Shown here piece after piece: positions 32,886-42,960 of a DNA stretch of 64,000 bases. A program made the position numbers and the translations under genes. This DNA comes from Nocardioides solisilvae (GTDB lineage: Bacteria > Actinomycetota > Actinomycetes > Propionibacteriales > Nocardioidaceae): assembly GCF_003194625.1 (NCBI RefSeq), contig NZ_QHKX01000001.1, positions 434,001-498,000 on the forward strand. Direction: 5' to 3'. Numbering within the stretch: the stretch's first letter is position 1; each line of letters opens with the position of its first letter. The notes beneath the pieces are model-generated. The model was not told the origin of the DNA. It saw only the letters and a program-made list of their open reading frames with translations, and did no database searches.

Positions 32886-34061
32886 TCACCCCTCGGCGGG
32901 CGGGCAGGTGAGGGGGACCGTCACGGTCGCCTCGGTGCCCCTCCCGGGGGCGGAGCGCATGACCAGCCGGCCGCCCATGAGCGCCACCACCTCGCGGCAG
33001 ATCGCCAGGCCCAGGCCCGCGCCCTCGTGGCGGCGGGTGACGGAGGGGTCGGCCTGGGTGAAGGCGCCGAAGACGCGCTCGTGGAGGTCGTCGGGGATGC
33101 CCGTGCCGCTGTCGCGGACGACGACCCGGAGGGTGGGCGACTCCTCGGCGGCGCCCCCGGCCCCGTCCGTGACCAGGTCGGCGGCGAGCGCCACCCGCCC
33201 GGTGTCGGTGAACTTCACGGCGTTGTCCAGGAGGTTGGTCAGGACCTGGCCGAGGCGCAAGGGGTCCAGGACACAGCAGAGGTCGACCTCGGGCGCCAGC
33301 ACGGCGTCCAGCGGGATGCCCTTGGCGTTGGCCCGCTCGCGGGCCCACTCCACGGCCTCGCCGAGCACCTCGCGGAGCTCCACCCGCCGCGGGCGCAGCC
33401 GCAGGGTGCCGGCCTCGATGCCGGTCATGTCGAGGATGTCCTCGATCAGGCCACGCAGTCGCTCGCCGTTGCGGCACAGCGACTCCACGAAGCGGGCCTG
33501 CACCGGGTCCAGGCCCGAGTCGGCGAGCAGCTCGGCGGTGGCCAGGACGGTGGTGAGCGGGGTGCGCAGCTCGTGGCTCATGTTGGCCAGGAAGTGCGAC
33601 TTGGCCGCGTTGGCCTCCTCGGCGACCTGCCGGGCGGCGAGGAGCTCGACGGCCACCTGGTTGCGCTCCGTCACGTCCTCCGCGACCCCGTGCACCCCGA
33701 CCACGGCGTCGTCGACCATCACGGGGACCGCCAGCAGCGAGATGTCGCGCACCTCCCCGTCGGCGCGGACGAGGCGCGAGGAGGCCTGCCGGGGCTCGCC
33801 CGCGACCACCTCGAGGTAGAGGCCCAGGATCCGCTCGTGGTCGGCGGCGTCGATGACCTCGAAGAAGTGCATCCCCATGAGCTCGGCCGCGTCCCGGCCG
33901 CTCAGCTGCTCGGCGGCGGGGTTGACGTCGGTGAAGTGGCCCTCGAGGTCGAGGGAGAAGACGGCGTGCGGGTTGTGGGTGAAGAGCGACCGGTAGCGCT
34001 CGGCACCCTCCACCAGCGAGCGCACGTCGTGCACCGGACGGTGACCGTCCCACCCGCTCAT
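32886..34061 (-). CDS. PAS-domain soluble histidine kinase
   Basis: A 391-residue sensor kinase without transmembrane segments. It has a PAS domain (residues 20-135, FSLDLEGHFTDVNPAAEQLS), a HisKA domain with the phospho-acceptor H163 (FLANMSHELRTPL), and an HATPase domain with N box NLLDNAVKF, G1 DSGTGIP and G2 HEGAGLGLAI. ATG 34061 is chosen because GGAGG lies seven bases upstream; a GTG at 34085 is in frame. No response regulator gene is adjacent, so it is an orphan kinase in this window. The PAS domain implies an intracellular redox, gas or ligand signal. Confidence 0.92.
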   Translation of the reverse strand: MSGWDGHRPVHDVRSLVEGAERYRSLFTHNPHAVFSLDLEGHFTDVNPAAEQLSGRDAAELMGMHFFEVIDAADHERILGLYLEVVAGEPRQASSRLVRADGEVRDISLLAVPVMVDDAVVGVHGVAEDVTERNQVAVELLAARQVAEEANAAKSHFLANMSHELRTPLTTVLATAELLADSGLDPVQARFVESLCRNGERLRGLIEDILDMTGIEAGTLRLRPRRVELREVLGEAVEWARERANAKGIPLDAVLAPEVDLCCVLDPLRLGQVLTNLLDNAVKFTDTGRVALAADLVTDGAGGAAEESPTLRVVVRDSGTGIPDDLHERVFGAFTQADPSVTRRHEGAGLGLAICREVVALMGGRLVMRSAPGRGTEATVTVPLTCPPAEG

Positions 34062-34181
34062 CGCACGCCTCCGCTCGCTCCCCACGGTCCGGCCGGCGGC
34101 CGGGCGCGGTCATCCTCACACGAACACCGGGGGCGCACGGGCACTTGGCCGCATTGCGCCCCCGGTGGGTGACGTACCCGG

Positions 34182-37100
34182 TCAGCCCTTGCGCAGCACC
34201 ACCTTCCGGCTGGTGCTGGCCCGGCGGCCCGACGGGTCGGTGAAGGTGACCGTCACCGAGACCCTCGCCTTGCCCGTGCGCGCAAGTTTCTTGCGCAGCG
34301 CCGGCTTGAGCCGGACCGTGAGCTGGCGGCTGCCGGTGGTCTGCTTCGCGACCGCGACGACCTTCTTGCCGCTCAGGACCAGGACGCCGTCGACGCCCGT
34401 CTCGACCCGGATCCTGGCCGTGCCCCTCTTCCGGTCGACCTTGACCTTGCCCACGGTCGCCGTCGGCGCCGGGGTGGCCCCCGTCGTCGGCGTCGGACCC
34501 GCGCTCGGCGTCGGACCCGCGCTCGGCGTCGGACCCGCGCTCGGCGTGGGACCGTCGGTCGGCGTCGGACCGGCGCTGGGCGTCGGACCGTCGGTGGGCT
34601 CGGGCGCCGGCTCGAGCACCGTCACCGTGAGGCCGGCGGAGGTGGTCTCCTGCCCGGCGGAGTCGGTGACCACCGCGGTGAAGGTGACCTCACCGGCCTC
34701 CGCGGCCTTCCAGGTGAAGGCGTACGGCGCGGAGTCGACGACGTCGACCAGCTCGCCGTCGGCGTAGAGCGCCGCCGACCGGACCGCGTGGTCGTCGGAC
34801 GCCCGGACCAGCGGGGCGACCTTCTCGCCCACCTCGACCTCGAGGCCGACACCCGGGTCCACCACCGCGGCGGTGGGGGCGACGTCGGTGACCGAGGCCT
34901 CGCGGGTCGGCACCGACGCCGGCACGCTCGAGGCCCGCGACTGGACGGTCACCGTCAGGGCGTTGCCGGAGTCGCGCCCGGAGACGGCCTCCAGCCCGGC
35001 GGTGGGGTCGGCCGGGCCGCCCACGACCGGGTTGCCGGTCCCGAGGTGGGTGCCGGAGACGACGACCGGGGCGCCCTCGCGGACCCCGCTGCCGTCGGCG
35101 TTGCCGTTGAAGACGGCGTACCCGTTGCCGGTCAGCGAGCTGGTGGAGACGGTGAGCGCCCCCGCCTTCTCGGTCCCGGCGTCGGTCAGGAGCACGCCGT
35201 ACGACTTCGACGGGTCGGGCCGGAAGAAGTTCCCGGTGACCCGGCTGCTGCGGACGAAGCCGGTGGCGCCGCTGGTGAAGGCGATGCCGGTCTGCGGCAC
35301 CACGGCCTGGGGCCGGCCGGTCACGACGGTGCCGGAGACGTGGCCCTTGTGGATGGTCCCGGTCCGGGTCGTGTTGGCGGACCGCCCGTCGGGGCCGCTG
35401 GCCCCGTCGAACAGGATGCCGCCGGACTGGTAGCCGTGGACCCGGCTGTCGGCCACCGTGACCTCGTTCTCGACCGTGCCGGGGCCCTCGCCCTTGACCA
35501 GCCCGGTCTTCACCACGCCCCAGCCGTGCGGGTGCTCCGCCAGCTCGGCCGCGGTGGTCGCCGTCCGCAGGGGGCCGACGACGCTGTCGGAGACGCGGCC
35601 GGCCGCGCCGAAGAAGGCGATGCCCGCCTCGGCCCACACGGAGCCCGAGGTGATGGTGACGCCCGAGATGTCGACGAACATCTCGTTGGTGTCGGTCGAG
35701 CCCAGCGACTGCCGGGAGACGGTGACGACGTTGCCGCCCCCGTCACGCAGGTACGGCGTGGTGCCGGCGAGCGTCTCCCGCGACTGGTCGGGCCTGATGG
35801 TGACCTTGTCGGCGCCCGCGCCCTTGATCTTCAGCGGCTTGGTGATGGTCAGGCCGTTCACCGCCCCGGTGGCCACCGGGTTGGAGGCGTGGAAGACCGG
35901 GGTCGAGGACTCCTCGTAGACCCCGGCGCAGACCACGATCGTGTCCCACGGCGACGCGAGGTCGATCGCGTCCTGGATGGAGGTGGTGTTGGCCGTCGGG
36001 CACTGCGCGCGGTCGTCGTCGACGAGCCAGGTGGTGTTGGCGCCCTCGGTGCCGACGGTGTCGAGGAGCGCCAGGTTGCCCGGCGTGACGTCGTACGCGT
36101 CGATCAGGTCGGCCGGGTCCGGGCCGCTGGCGGGCGGGCCGGAACCGGCGCCCTGGTCGAGCGCGGTGCCGTCGGAGAGCAGCAGGTCGCCGGAGGCGGC
36201 CTCCTGGAACCGGACGTCGGCCAGCTGGATCGAGCCCGACGCCGGGGTGCCGTCGACGCCGAAGCGCAGCTCGAGGCTGTCCACCGAGGTGAGGTCGACG
36301 CCCTGGGCGGCGAACTCGGCGAGCGGCACCCGGACCTGGTCGAGGACGATGTGCATCCGCGACGTCTGGTTGCCGGTCGACATGTGCAGGGCGTTGCCCC
36401 AGCGCTCGTCACCCGCGCGGACCGTGCCCTCGTTGCCCTCGGTGTCGGTGAGGGCGATGACGAAGTCCTGGGTGGTGGCGGCGGGGTCCCAGCTGACCGG
36501 CGGCTGGCTGCTGCGGTCGGCGACGGCGCCCGGGTTGCGCAGGTCGAAGTAGTTGACGTCGGCGCCCATCGCGAGGGCCTCGAGGCCGCTCACGTCGGAC
36601 GACGCGGCCGGGATCTCGGCGGTCAGCGTCGCCGTCCGCCCCTCCTCCCACGCCAGCGCGAGCTGGCGGCCGTAGGAGTGGTTGACGGGCGAGTTCTCGC
36701 GCATGCCGTTCTGGCCGCCCAGCGCCGCCTTGCCCGGCAGCGGGCACGGCTTCACCGCGGTCGGCTGGGTCGACTTGCCCAGCTGCGCCGGCGCGAAGTC
36801 GTCGGGCTCGGGGTTGCACCAGTCGAGGCCGCCCGGGGTGGTCGGCGGGACCGGGACGCCGCCGTCGGCGAGGTAGGGGTTGGCGAACCCCTTCCCCTTG
36901 AGGGCGCCACCGAGCGCGTTGACCTCGAGCGGCGCCTGGACCTCGGGACGGATCACGTCGACCCGCTCCTGGGTGCCCGGGAAGTAGCTCGTGGAGACCC
37001 GCTCCTCGCAGCCGATCGCGCGGCCCGAGGGGCTGGTCGGGCACGCCGACTCGGGGATCTGCAGGTGCGACTCGGTGTCGGAGAGCTCACCGGTCATGTA

Positions 37101-38363
37101 GGGCTCGAACGCGCCCTCGCCGCCGACGTAGCGCCGGAAGAAGGCGCCCATCGTCGCGAGGCCGATCTTCTCCTGGTCGCCCATCCGCGCCGGGTCCCCC
37201 GAGATCTTGGTGTTGACCAGCGGGTTGTAGGTGTCGGAGTTGTCGATCACGTAGGACCACGGGTCGTGGCTGGCCGCGCCCGAGAGCCGGTGGTTGTTCG
37301 GCTGCACGTTGTTGTTGTTGGTGGGCGCGGAGTTGCCGCAGCCGGCGTCGGCGACGTTGCCGCCGTCCTGGCCGTCGGCGAACCAGACGGTGTTGTACCA
37401 GTTGTGGTTGGCGCCGAGCTGGGAGCTCTGGATCCGCGGGAACGGGTCGGCGCCGTTGACGTACTGGCTGCGCTCGAAGAACCGCGCACCCTGCAGGTTG
37501 GAGACGTCGCCGTCGCACCAGGGCAGGATCGAGAGGTACGGCGTCCCGTAGGGCGCCTTGCGCTCGTAGTCGACCGGCGCGAGGGAGATGACGCCGCGCA
37601 GCGGGTAGCGCGGGCCGTCGGTGCGCTGGCGGTTGTAGTCGATGAAGCTCGTGACGGCGTCGCCGCCCCGGGAATGGCCCATGAGCCCGATCCGGGTCAT
37701 GTCGAGCCTGCCGGCGAGCGTGTCGCCGATGGTCGCGGTGGGGGTGACCGGGAGCCCACCGGGCGCGTTGGCGGCGGCGAGGGCGTCCAGCGAGGCGGCG
37801 ATCAGCCGGCGACGCTGGTGCATCCCCTTCCCCTTGGCGTTGTCCTGGCGCATCATCAGCTGGTCCATCGAGACCGAGAAGGTGGTGTAGCCCCAGGTCG
37901 CGAGGTTCTCGCCGAGGTAGGCGTAGCCGGCCTCGTTGCGCTTGAACTCGGTGCACGACATGGTCGCCGTGTTCTGGCCGGCGTCGCAGGAGCCGTGGTT
38001 GCCGTGGACCAGCACGAGCACCGGGGAGGGCTCGGAGCGGTCGGCCGGGTAGTAGAGGGACCCGCGGATCTCCATCTCCTCGGCCGCCCGGGCGGTGCCG
38101 GCCTGCGGGGCCGCGCCCGAGGAGTCGGGCTCGTGGAGGGCGACCGTGCCGAGCCGGGTCTCCTGGATCGTGGCGGGGGTGAAGTCACCGCGCTCCATCG
38201 GGTCGGGCAGCTCGGCCGCGGTGACCGGGCCGGTGGCGGCCGGTGCTGCGGGCTCGGCCTGCGCCGGGGTGAGGAGGGCGGAGACGGGGACGGCTGGCGC
38301 CGCGAGGGCGGCGAGGAGGGGGAGGACGGCCAGGCGGCCGCGCCTCCGTGTCGTGTGGTTCAA
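34182..38363 (-). CDS. Giant secreted protein: alpha/beta hydrolase plus beta-helix
   Basis: A 1393-residue exported protein. The signal peptide is followed by an alpha/beta-hydrolase or esterase-like domain (residues 80-480) with VLVLVHGNHGSCD and the nucleophile elbow GHSRGG (S231). A beta-sandwich region, a right-handed parallel beta-helix (about 770-1110), an Ig-like module, a PTPSAG linker of six 6-residue units and a C-terminal beta domain rich in Lys/Arg follow. The start is TTG 38363; AAGGAG lies eight bases before it. The fusion suggests an enzyme tethered to a carbohydrate or surface-binding scaffold. The substrate is unknown. Confidence 0.82.
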   Translation of the reverse strand: MNHTTRRRGRLAVLPLLAALAAPAVPVSALLTPAQAEPAAPAATGPVTAAELPDPMERGDFTPATIQETRLGTVALHEPDSSGAAPQAGTARAAEEMEIRGSLYYPADRSEPSPVLVLVHGNHGSCDAGQNTATMSCTEFKRNEAGYAYLGENLATWGYTTFSVSMDQLMMRQDNAKGKGMHQRRRLIAASLDALAAANAPGGLPVTPTATIGDTLAGRLDMTRIGLMGHSRGGDAVTSFIDYNRQRTDGPRYPLRGVISLAPVDYERKAPYGTPYLSILPWCDGDVSNLQGARFFERSQYVNGADPFPRIQSSQLGANHNWYNTVWFADGQDGGNVADAGCGNSAPTNNNNVQPNNHRLSGAASHDPWSYVIDNSDTYNPLVNTKISGDPARMGDQEKIGLATMGAFFRRYVGGEGAFEPYMTGELSDTESHLQIPESACPTSPSGRAIGCEERVSTSYFPGTQERVDVIRPEVQAPLEVNALGGALKGKGFANPYLADGGVPVPPTTPGGLDWCNPEPDDFAPAQLGKSTQPTAVKPCPLPGKAALGGQNGMRENSPVNHSYGRQLALAWEEGRTATLTAEIPAASSDVSGLEALAMGADVNYFDLRNPGAVADRSSQPPVSWDPAATTQDFVIALTDTEGNEGTVRAGDERWGNALHMSTGNQTSRMHIVLDQVRVPLAEFAAQGVDLTSVDSLELRFGVDGTPASGSIQLADVRFQEAASGDLLLSDGTALDQGAGSGPPASGPDPADLIDAYDVTPGNLALLDTVGTEGANTTWLVDDDRAQCPTANTTSIQDAIDLASPWDTIVVCAGVYEESSTPVFHASNPVATGAVNGLTITKPLKIKGAGADKVTIRPDQSRETLAGTTPYLRDGGGNVVTVSRQSLGSTDTNEMFVDISGVTITSGSVWAEAGIAFFGAAGRVSDSVVGPLRTATTAAELAEHPHGWGVVKTGLVKGEGPGTVENEVTVADSRVHGYQSGGILFDGASGPDGRSANTTRTGTIHKGHVSGTVVTGRPQAVVPQTGIAFTSGATGFVRSSRVTGNFFRPDPSKSYGVLLTDAGTEKAGALTVSTSSLTGNGYAVFNGNADGSGVREGAPVVVSGTHLGTGNPVVGGPADPTAGLEAVSGRDSGNALTVTVQSRASSVPASVPTREASVTDVAPTAAVVDPGVGLEVEVGEKVAPLVRASDDHAVRSAALYADGELVDVVDSAPYAFTWKAAEAGEVTFTAVVTDSAGQETTSAGLTVTVLEPAPEPTDGPTPSAGPTPTDGPTPSAGPTPSAGPTPSAGPTPTTGATPAPTATVGKVKVDRKRGTARIRVETGVDGVLVLSGKKVVAVAKQTTGSRQLTVRLKPALRKKLARTGKARVSVTVTFTDPSGRRASTSRKVVLRKG
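34492..34599 (-). repeat. Six 18-bp tandem repeats encoding PTPSAG/PTPTDG
   Basis: Units of the type GTCGGACCCGCGCTCGGC run in frame from 34492 to 34599. The first three are identical and the last three diverge. They encode the Pro/Thr linker of the large secreted protein. Identical units suggest recent slippage or recombination and possible length variation between strains. Confidence 0.8.
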
Positions 38364-38482
38364 GCGCTGGGCTCCTTCGCTGACTGGCCGGCGGGGACCG
38401 GCCTGTCGCGGACGCTAGGAACCGCGCGTTGCCCGACGATCTCCTTCATGTTTCAAGCAGGTGACACCTACTGCGGGTATGT

Positions 38483-38492
38483 GAACATGTTC
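38483..38492. promoter_or_regulatory. Palindrome upstream of the giant secreted protein gene
   Basis: GAACATGTTC is a perfect 10-bp palindrome in an AT-richer stretch 120 bases before the TTG start at 38363. A related half-site, CATGTTTC, lies at 38448-38455. It could be an operator. The spacing does not fit the actinobacterial LexA box. Confidence 0.3.
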
Positions 38493-38531
38493 CATGCGAC
38501 CGGGAGGACCCGCCCGGCAGGAGGAAGCGAG

Positions 38532-38559
38532 CCGACCCGCCGCCGTCTTGGCGGGTCGG
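38532..38559 (-). terminator. Terminator after the TSP3-repeat gene
   Basis: CCGACCCGCC pairs with GGCGGGTCGG around an 8-base loop, 48 bases beyond the stop of the TSP3-repeat gene on the minus strand. It separates that gene from the giant secreted protein gene. Confidence 0.55.
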
Positions 38560-38606
38560 GCACGCCTCTCCTGTCGGACGGGCCGGTCAGCGAGGGACGA
38601 GCAGCC

Positions 38607-40517
38607 TCAGCGGGGCCGCCCCGGGTTGCTGAAGTGGTTGGCCGGGTCGGAGCCGCGCCTGATCTCCTGCTTGTCCGACAGGCCACCGCGATCGGTGTCG
38701 TGGTGGGCGGGGTCGGTCCGGCGCTTCCCGAACTTCTTGTTCCGCTTGCCCGTGACCTCGGCCTTGTCCTTGAGGCCGTCGCGGTCGGTGTCCTTGCGCA
38801 GCGGGTTGGACTTCAGCCGCTTGAGCACGACCCGGCCGTTGCGGAGCGGGACGACCTGGCGCTTGACCTTGCGGCCCTTGATCTCGGCCTTGTCCTTCAG
38901 CCCGTCACCGTCGGTGTCGGCCTTGCTGGGGTTGGTCCGGACGAGGCCGATCCTGCGGGTCCGGGGCTGCTTCGCCTTCTTGCCCTTGCCCTTGCCCTTG
39001 CCCTTGCCCTTGGCGAGCACGACCTTCTTGCCCATCTTGATCCCGCGGATCTCGCGCCGGTCCTTGAGGCCGTCGCCGTCGGTGTCGGCCTTGGTCGGGT
39101 CGGTCGGCTGCTGGCCCCAGCGGGTGTTCTCCGAGCCCGACACCTCCTGGCCGTCGGTCAGCCCGTCGCCGTCCGTGTCGGCCCTCGCCGGGTCGGTGCC
39201 GAGCTCGATCTCGCGGGCGTCGGTGAGGCCGTCGCCGTCGGAGTCGGTCGCGGCCCCGGGCTTCGGGGCCGGCACGCTGCGGGGGTCGCGCGGGTCGGTG
39301 CCGGCGGCGACCTCCTCGCCGTCGGTGGCGCCGTCGCCGTCGGTGTCGGCGTCGTCCGGGTCCGTCCCGCCGGCGACCTCGTCCTCGTCGACCACCCCGT
39401 CACCGTCGCTGTCGGTGCCGCCCTCCGGCGTCCCGCCGTCGGGGCACTGCACGCCGCCGACCGGAGCCTGGGCCCGGGCCGAGAGGGGCATCAGCGCGAG
39501 GTCGACCACGGTCACGCCCAGCAGCGACGCCTCGACCTCGAGCACCGAGGCGCTGGCCGAGGCGACCGTGCCGTCGCCCGCCTCCACGACGTCGGAGAGC
39601 TGGCCCAGCCGCAGCTCGACGCCGAGCAGCGGGTTGGCCGGCAGGGTGACGTCCAGCGGGGAGCCGTCCGCCGGCAGCGTCCGCGGGTTGCCGGCGACCT
39701 CCACCGTGACCACGGGTGCCGACCAGGTGACCCGGGCGGGCCGCTGCCCGTCCGCGGTCGCGGTGAGCTCGGGCGCGGAGACCACCGAGACCCCCACCTG
39801 CCCGTCGAAGAGGTCGACGTCCGCCGCCGAGCCCCGCGCGCTGGCCACCACCTGCCGGCTGCCGGCCGGTCCCTCCGCGGGGAGCAGCCGCGTGCTCTGC
39901 GAGGCGCTGAGCGCGCCGGAGGCGCGCAGCACCTCGACCGAGTCGGTGCCGACCGGCAGCGGCAGCAGCGAGAGGTCGGCGGTGCTGACCTCGGAGGCCG
40001 AGAGCGGCGTCGTCGTCGAGACGCACCGCTCCCCCGCCCAGCGGGCGGACGCGCTGGTGTCGGAGACCCCCAGCGAGAGCAGCCCGGGGACCGTGCCCCC
40101 GTCGCTGCCGTTGCTCGCGGGCGCCTGGTTGTCGGGCGGCGCGCTCTGGCTGGAGCGGGCGAGCAGCCCGACCGGGAGCCCGGCCAGCTCGGCGGCCAAG
40201 TTGCTCGCCTCGGCGGTCGACGCGGGCGTGCCGCGCGAGGCCACCGCGCCGGCGGCGCGGCCGACCGTGGCGTCCACGACCTGCGCGACGCCCAGGTCGA
40301 GCGCCCCCAGGGCCAGGACGCCGGCCTCGGCGGAGGCGCCGTACGACGCCTCGCCGTGCGGCACCGCGTGGGCCGGGGCGCCGCCCAGCGCCACCACGGG
40401 GAGGCCGAGCAGCGGCAGCCCGAGCAGCGTGGTGCCGACCACCCCCCGGCGCCACGTCGAGCCCCCTGCCCGACCGCCTCCCGGACCTCGGTGGTCGCGC
40501 TTCCTCGATGTCGTCAT
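38607..40517 (-). CDS. Secreted thrombospondin type-3 repeat protein
   Basis: A 636-residue exported protein. The signal peptide ends near GGAPAHA. An Ala-rich beta domain (residues 45-370) is followed by at least seven calcium-binding TSP3-like repeats ([26 protein letters not shown] and similar) and a Lys/Gly tract made of KG repeats. The tail ends [17 protein letters not shown]. Such proteins bind calcium outside the cell and often act as adhesins or matrix proteins. ATG 40517 follows AGGAG. No LPXTG motif or membrane anchor is visible. Confidence 0.85.
   Translation of the reverse strand: MTTSRKRDHRGPGGGRAGGSTWRRGVVGTTLLGLPLLGLPVVALGGAPAHAVPHGEASYGASAEAGVLALGALDLGVAQVVDATVGRAAGAVASRGTPASTAEASNLAAELAGLPVGLLARSSQSAPPDNQAPASNGSDGGTVPGLLSLGVSDTSASARWAGERCVSTTTPLSASEVSTADLSLLPLPVGTDSVEVLRASGALSASQSTRLLPAEGPAGSRQVVASARGSAADVDLFDGQVGVSVVSAPELTATADGQRPARVTWSAPVVTVEVAGNPRTLPADGSPLDVTLPANPLLGVELRLGQLSDVVEAGDGTVASASASVLEVEASLLGVTVVDLALMPLSARAQAPVGGVQCPDGGTPEGGTDSDGDGVVDEDEVAGGTDPDDADTDGDGATDGEEVAAGTDPRDPRSVPAPKPGAATDSDGDGLTDAREIELGTDPARADTDGDGLTDGQEVSGSENTRWGQQPTDPTKADTDGDGLKDRREIRGIKMGKKVVLAKGKGKGKGKGKKAKQPRTRRIGLVRTNPSKADTDGDGLKDKAEIKGRKVKRQVVPLRNGRVVLKRLKSNPLRKDTDRDGLKDKAEVTGKRNKKFGKRRTDPAHHDTDRGGLSDKQEIRRGSDPANHFSNPGRPR
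38980..39009 (-). repeat. Five GGGCAA hexanucleotide repeats
   Basis: TTGCCC repeats five times without a mismatch (GGGCAA on the sense strand), encoding alternating Lys and Gly in the TSP3-repeat protein. The unit is in frame, so slippage would change tail length without a frameshift. The same unit recurs at 44229-44256. Confidence 0.85.
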
Positions 40518-40562
40518 GTGTCGGCTCCTCTCCCTCTCCCGGACGGTGTGCCAACACAACGA

Positions 40563-40586
40563 GGCATACCCGTTATTGGGTACGCC
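40563..40586. promoter_or_regulatory. Inverted repeat between lhgO-like gene and TSP3 gene
   Basis: GGCATACCC-GTTATT-GGGTACGCC is a 9-bp stem with one mismatch and a 6-base AT-rich loop, 45 bases upstream of the TSP3-repeat gene and 44 bases beyond the stop of the oxidase gene. It could be either a terminator or an operator. Confidence 0.4.
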
Positions 40587-40630
40587 GCTCGCTTCGCAAT
40601 CTGCACAGCCGTCCCCGGCGCAAGGGCCGG

Positions 40631-41827
40631 TCAGGAGAGGCGCACGCGGTCCACGACGTGCTCGGCGATCGCCAGGCTCGAGGTCGCCGCGGGCGAGGGC
40701 GCGTTGCGGACCGTCGTGACGCCGTCGGCGTGGCCGATCCGGAAGTCCTCCACCAGTGAGCCGTCCCGGTCCACCGCCTGCGCGCGGACGCCCGCGCCCG
40801 CCCGGACGACGTCGTCGGCGCCGATCGCCGGGACGTAGCGACTCGCGACCGCCATGTAGGCGCGCACCGAGAGGCTGCCGCGCAGCTCCTTGACGCCGGT
40901 GCGCCAGTGCTGCGCGGCGAGCCGCCACGAACCGGGGTACGCCGCGAGCTCGCGGAGGTCGGCGAGGTCGACGTCGCGGCGCCGGTAGCCCTCCCGGGCC
41001 AGCCCGAGCACGGCGTTGGGCCCGACCTCGAGGCCGCCGTGGACGCGGCGGGTGAAGTGCACGCCGAGGAACGGGTAGCGCGGGTCGGGCACCGGGTAGA
41101 CCATCCCCCGGACCAGGTCCTGCTTGGCCGGGCGTACCGCCATGTACTCCCCGCGGAAGGGGACGATCCGGGGCTCCTCCAGCCCGTCGGCGGGGGCCGA
41201 GACCCGGTCGGCGTGCAGGCCGGCGCAGACGACCAGGTGGTCGACGAGGTGGTGCCCGTCGGGGGTGGCCACCTCGACGCGGGTGCCGCGCCGCCGGATG
41301 CCGGTCACCGGGGTGGAGAGCAGCACCCGGCCGCCGGCGGCCACGACGTCGTCGCCGAACGCGCGGGCCACCGCCACGTAGTCGGTGATGGCGGTCCGGG
41401 GCGAGTGCAGGGCGGCGAGGCCGACGGCGTGCGGCTCGACCTCGGCGAGGTCGCGCCCCGCCAGGCGACGCAGCCCGGGCACCCCGTTGGCCCGGGCGGT
41501 CTGCTCGAGGGCGTCGAAGCGGCCCATCTCGTCGCGGTCGACGGCGACCACGAGCTTGCCGCACTCCTCCCACGGCAGGCCGCGCTCGGCGACGTAGTCG
41601 CGCAGCAGCGACCGGCCGCGGGCGCAGAGCTCGGCCTTGAGCGTGCCGGGCCGGTAGTAGAGCCCCGCGTGCACGACGCCCGAGTTGTGGCCGGTCTGGT
41701 GGGCCCCGAGGCGGTCCTCCTTCTCCAGCACCAGGACCCGGGCCCCGGGGAAGCGGCGGCCGAGCTCGCGCGTCACGGCCAGCCCCACGATGCCGCCGCC
41801 CACCACGCCCAGCGTCCGTTCCACCAT
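40631..41827 (-). CDS. lhgO: L-2-hydroxyglutarate oxidase-like FAD enzyme
   Basis: A 398-residue FAD-dependent oxidoreductase of the DAO family, matching LhgO over its length. It has the dinucleotide-binding motif [16 protein letters not shown], then [24 protein letters not shown] and [11 protein letters not shown]. LhgO oxidises L-2-hydroxyglutarate to 2-oxoglutarate and feeds electrons to quinones. ATG 41827 is chosen because the family starts a few residues before the FAD motif. It is divergent from the GDSL hydrolase gene. Confidence 0.88.
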   Translation of the reverse strand: MVERTLGVVGGGIVGLAVTRELGRRFPGARVLVLEKEDRLGAHQTGHNSGVVHAGLYYRPGTLKAELCARGRSLLRDYVAERGLPWEECGKLVVAVDRDEMGRFDALEQTARANGVPGLRRLAGRDLAEVEPHAVGLAALHSPRTAITDYVAVARAFGDDVVAAGGRVLLSTPVTGIRRRGTRVEVATPDGHHLVDHLVVCAGLHADRVSAPADGLEEPRIVPFRGEYMAVRPAKQDLVRGMVYPVPDPRYPFLGVHFTRRVHGGLEVGPNAVLGLAREGYRRRDVDLADLRELAAYPGSWRLAAQHWRTGVKELRGSLSVRAYMAVASRYVPAIGADDVVRAGAGVRAQAVDRDGSLVEDFRIGHADGVTTVRNAPSPAATSSLAIAEHVVDRVRLS

Positions 41828-41934
41828 GCCCGCACTCCACCACCCTTCGTGCGCCCCCGACAATCCCGTTCCCCCGGTGAGATCGGCGCGGACGCACCCT
41901 TCCCAGCGGGCCGTCCGCGGTCCTACCGTCGACC

Positions 41935-42822
41935 ATGACCTCGCCCCGCCCCGCCCGCCGCCCCGGCCGGGCGCCGCTCGCCGCCCTGTCGTCCCTGCTC
42001 CTGGCGCTGGCCCTGCTCGTGCTGCCGACCCTGCCCGGCAGCCAGGCCGCGAAGCCGGACCGACCTCGGCCCACGCCGCCGGGCCTCACGCTCGACTACG
42101 ACGCGCTCGGCGACTCCTACGGCTCGGGCTACGGCGTGCCGCCCTACTCGGCGACCTGCGGCCGCTCCGACTCGTCGTACGCCGGGCTGCTCGACGGCCT
42201 GCGGCTGTGGGTCTTCCGCTTCGTGCTCGACGACTTCGTCGCCTGCGCGGGGGCGACCACCACGACCCTGCTCGAGGGCGCGCCCGGCGGCGTGGAGCCG
42301 AGCCAGCTGGAGGCGCTCGACCGGCGCACCCGGCTGGTCACGCTCAGCATCGGCGGCAACGACATCGGCTGGAGCCGGGCCGTGCGGGACTGCCTGCTCG
42401 GCACCGACGAGGCGTGCGCGGCGACGCAGGCCGAGATCCGGACCCGGATCAGCGACGAGCTGCCCGCCCTCCTCGACGACGTCCACCGCCAGGTGCGGCG
42501 GCGGGCTCCCTTGGCGCTGGTCGTGGTGACCGGCTACCCGCGGCTCTTCTCCCCCGAGGCCGGCGACTACGTCTTCGCCTCGCCCGCCGAGCAGGAGCAG
42601 CTCAACGAGGGCGCCGACCTGCTCAACGCGACGCTCCGCGCCGCGGCGCGGCGACACCGGTTCGCCTTCGTCGACGTCACCCAGCGCTTCGTCGGCCACG
42701 GCGCCAACGCCGCCGACCCGTGGATCCTGGGGCTCACCGACCCGGGGGCGTTCCACCCGACCGCGGCCGGCTACGCGGCGTACGCCGACGCCGTCGCCGA
42801 GGCGCTCGGCGCCCGGCGGTGA
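41935..42822 (+). CDS. Secreted SGNH/GDSL hydrolase
   Basis: A 295-residue exported esterase or lipase. The signal peptide (about residues 1-39) is followed by block [12 protein letters not shown] (catalytic S61), block [10 protein letters not shown] and block V DPGAFHPT with the catalytic Asp and His. Four Cys may form disulfides. SGNH hydrolases in this group cleave acyl esters of lipids or cell-wall components. It lies upstream of a secreted EEP-fold enzyme on the same strand, but 138 bases separate them. Confidence 0.9.
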   Translation: MTSPRPARRPGRAPLAALSSLLLALALLVLPTLPGSQAAKPDRPRPTPPGLTLDYDALGDSYGSGYGVPPYSATCGRSDSSYAGLLDGLRLWVFRFVLDDFVACAGATTTTLLEGAPGGVEPSQLEALDRRTRLVTLSIGGNDIGWSRAVRDCLLGTDEACAATQAEIRTRISDELPALLDDVHRQVRRRAPLALVVVTGYPRLFSPEAGDYVFASPAEQEQLNEGADLLNATLRAAARRHRFAFVDVTQRFVGHGANAADPWILGLTDPGAFHPTAAGYAAYADAVAEALGARR

Positions 42823-42960
42823 GGTCCCCCGAGCCCGACCGCGTGACACCCGCACGCCCCCACGCGTGACCCACGACACAGATTTTCCCGGCCGGCCATT
42901 GCCACGGGGTGTGGCCCGGACGCAGGATCAGGGCCTCACCTGGGGAAAGGGAACACACGC

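Noticed and set aside
38483..38492. GAACATGTTC as an SOS (LexA) box
   Set aside because: The actinobacterial LexA site has four bases between the GAAC and GTTC halves. Here the halves are only two bases apart, and the gene downstream is not a DNA-repair gene.
38980..39009. Hexanucleotide repeats as a CRISPR-like array
   Set aside because: The units are 6 bp, contiguous, in frame and inside a coding sequence. There are no spacers, and no cas genes are nearby.
34788..40838. 2016-codon plus-strand ORF across three minus-strand genes
   Set aside because: It spans two intergenic regions and several start and stop sites of real genes, and its product is composed of Gly, Arg, Val and Asp without any recognisable fold.
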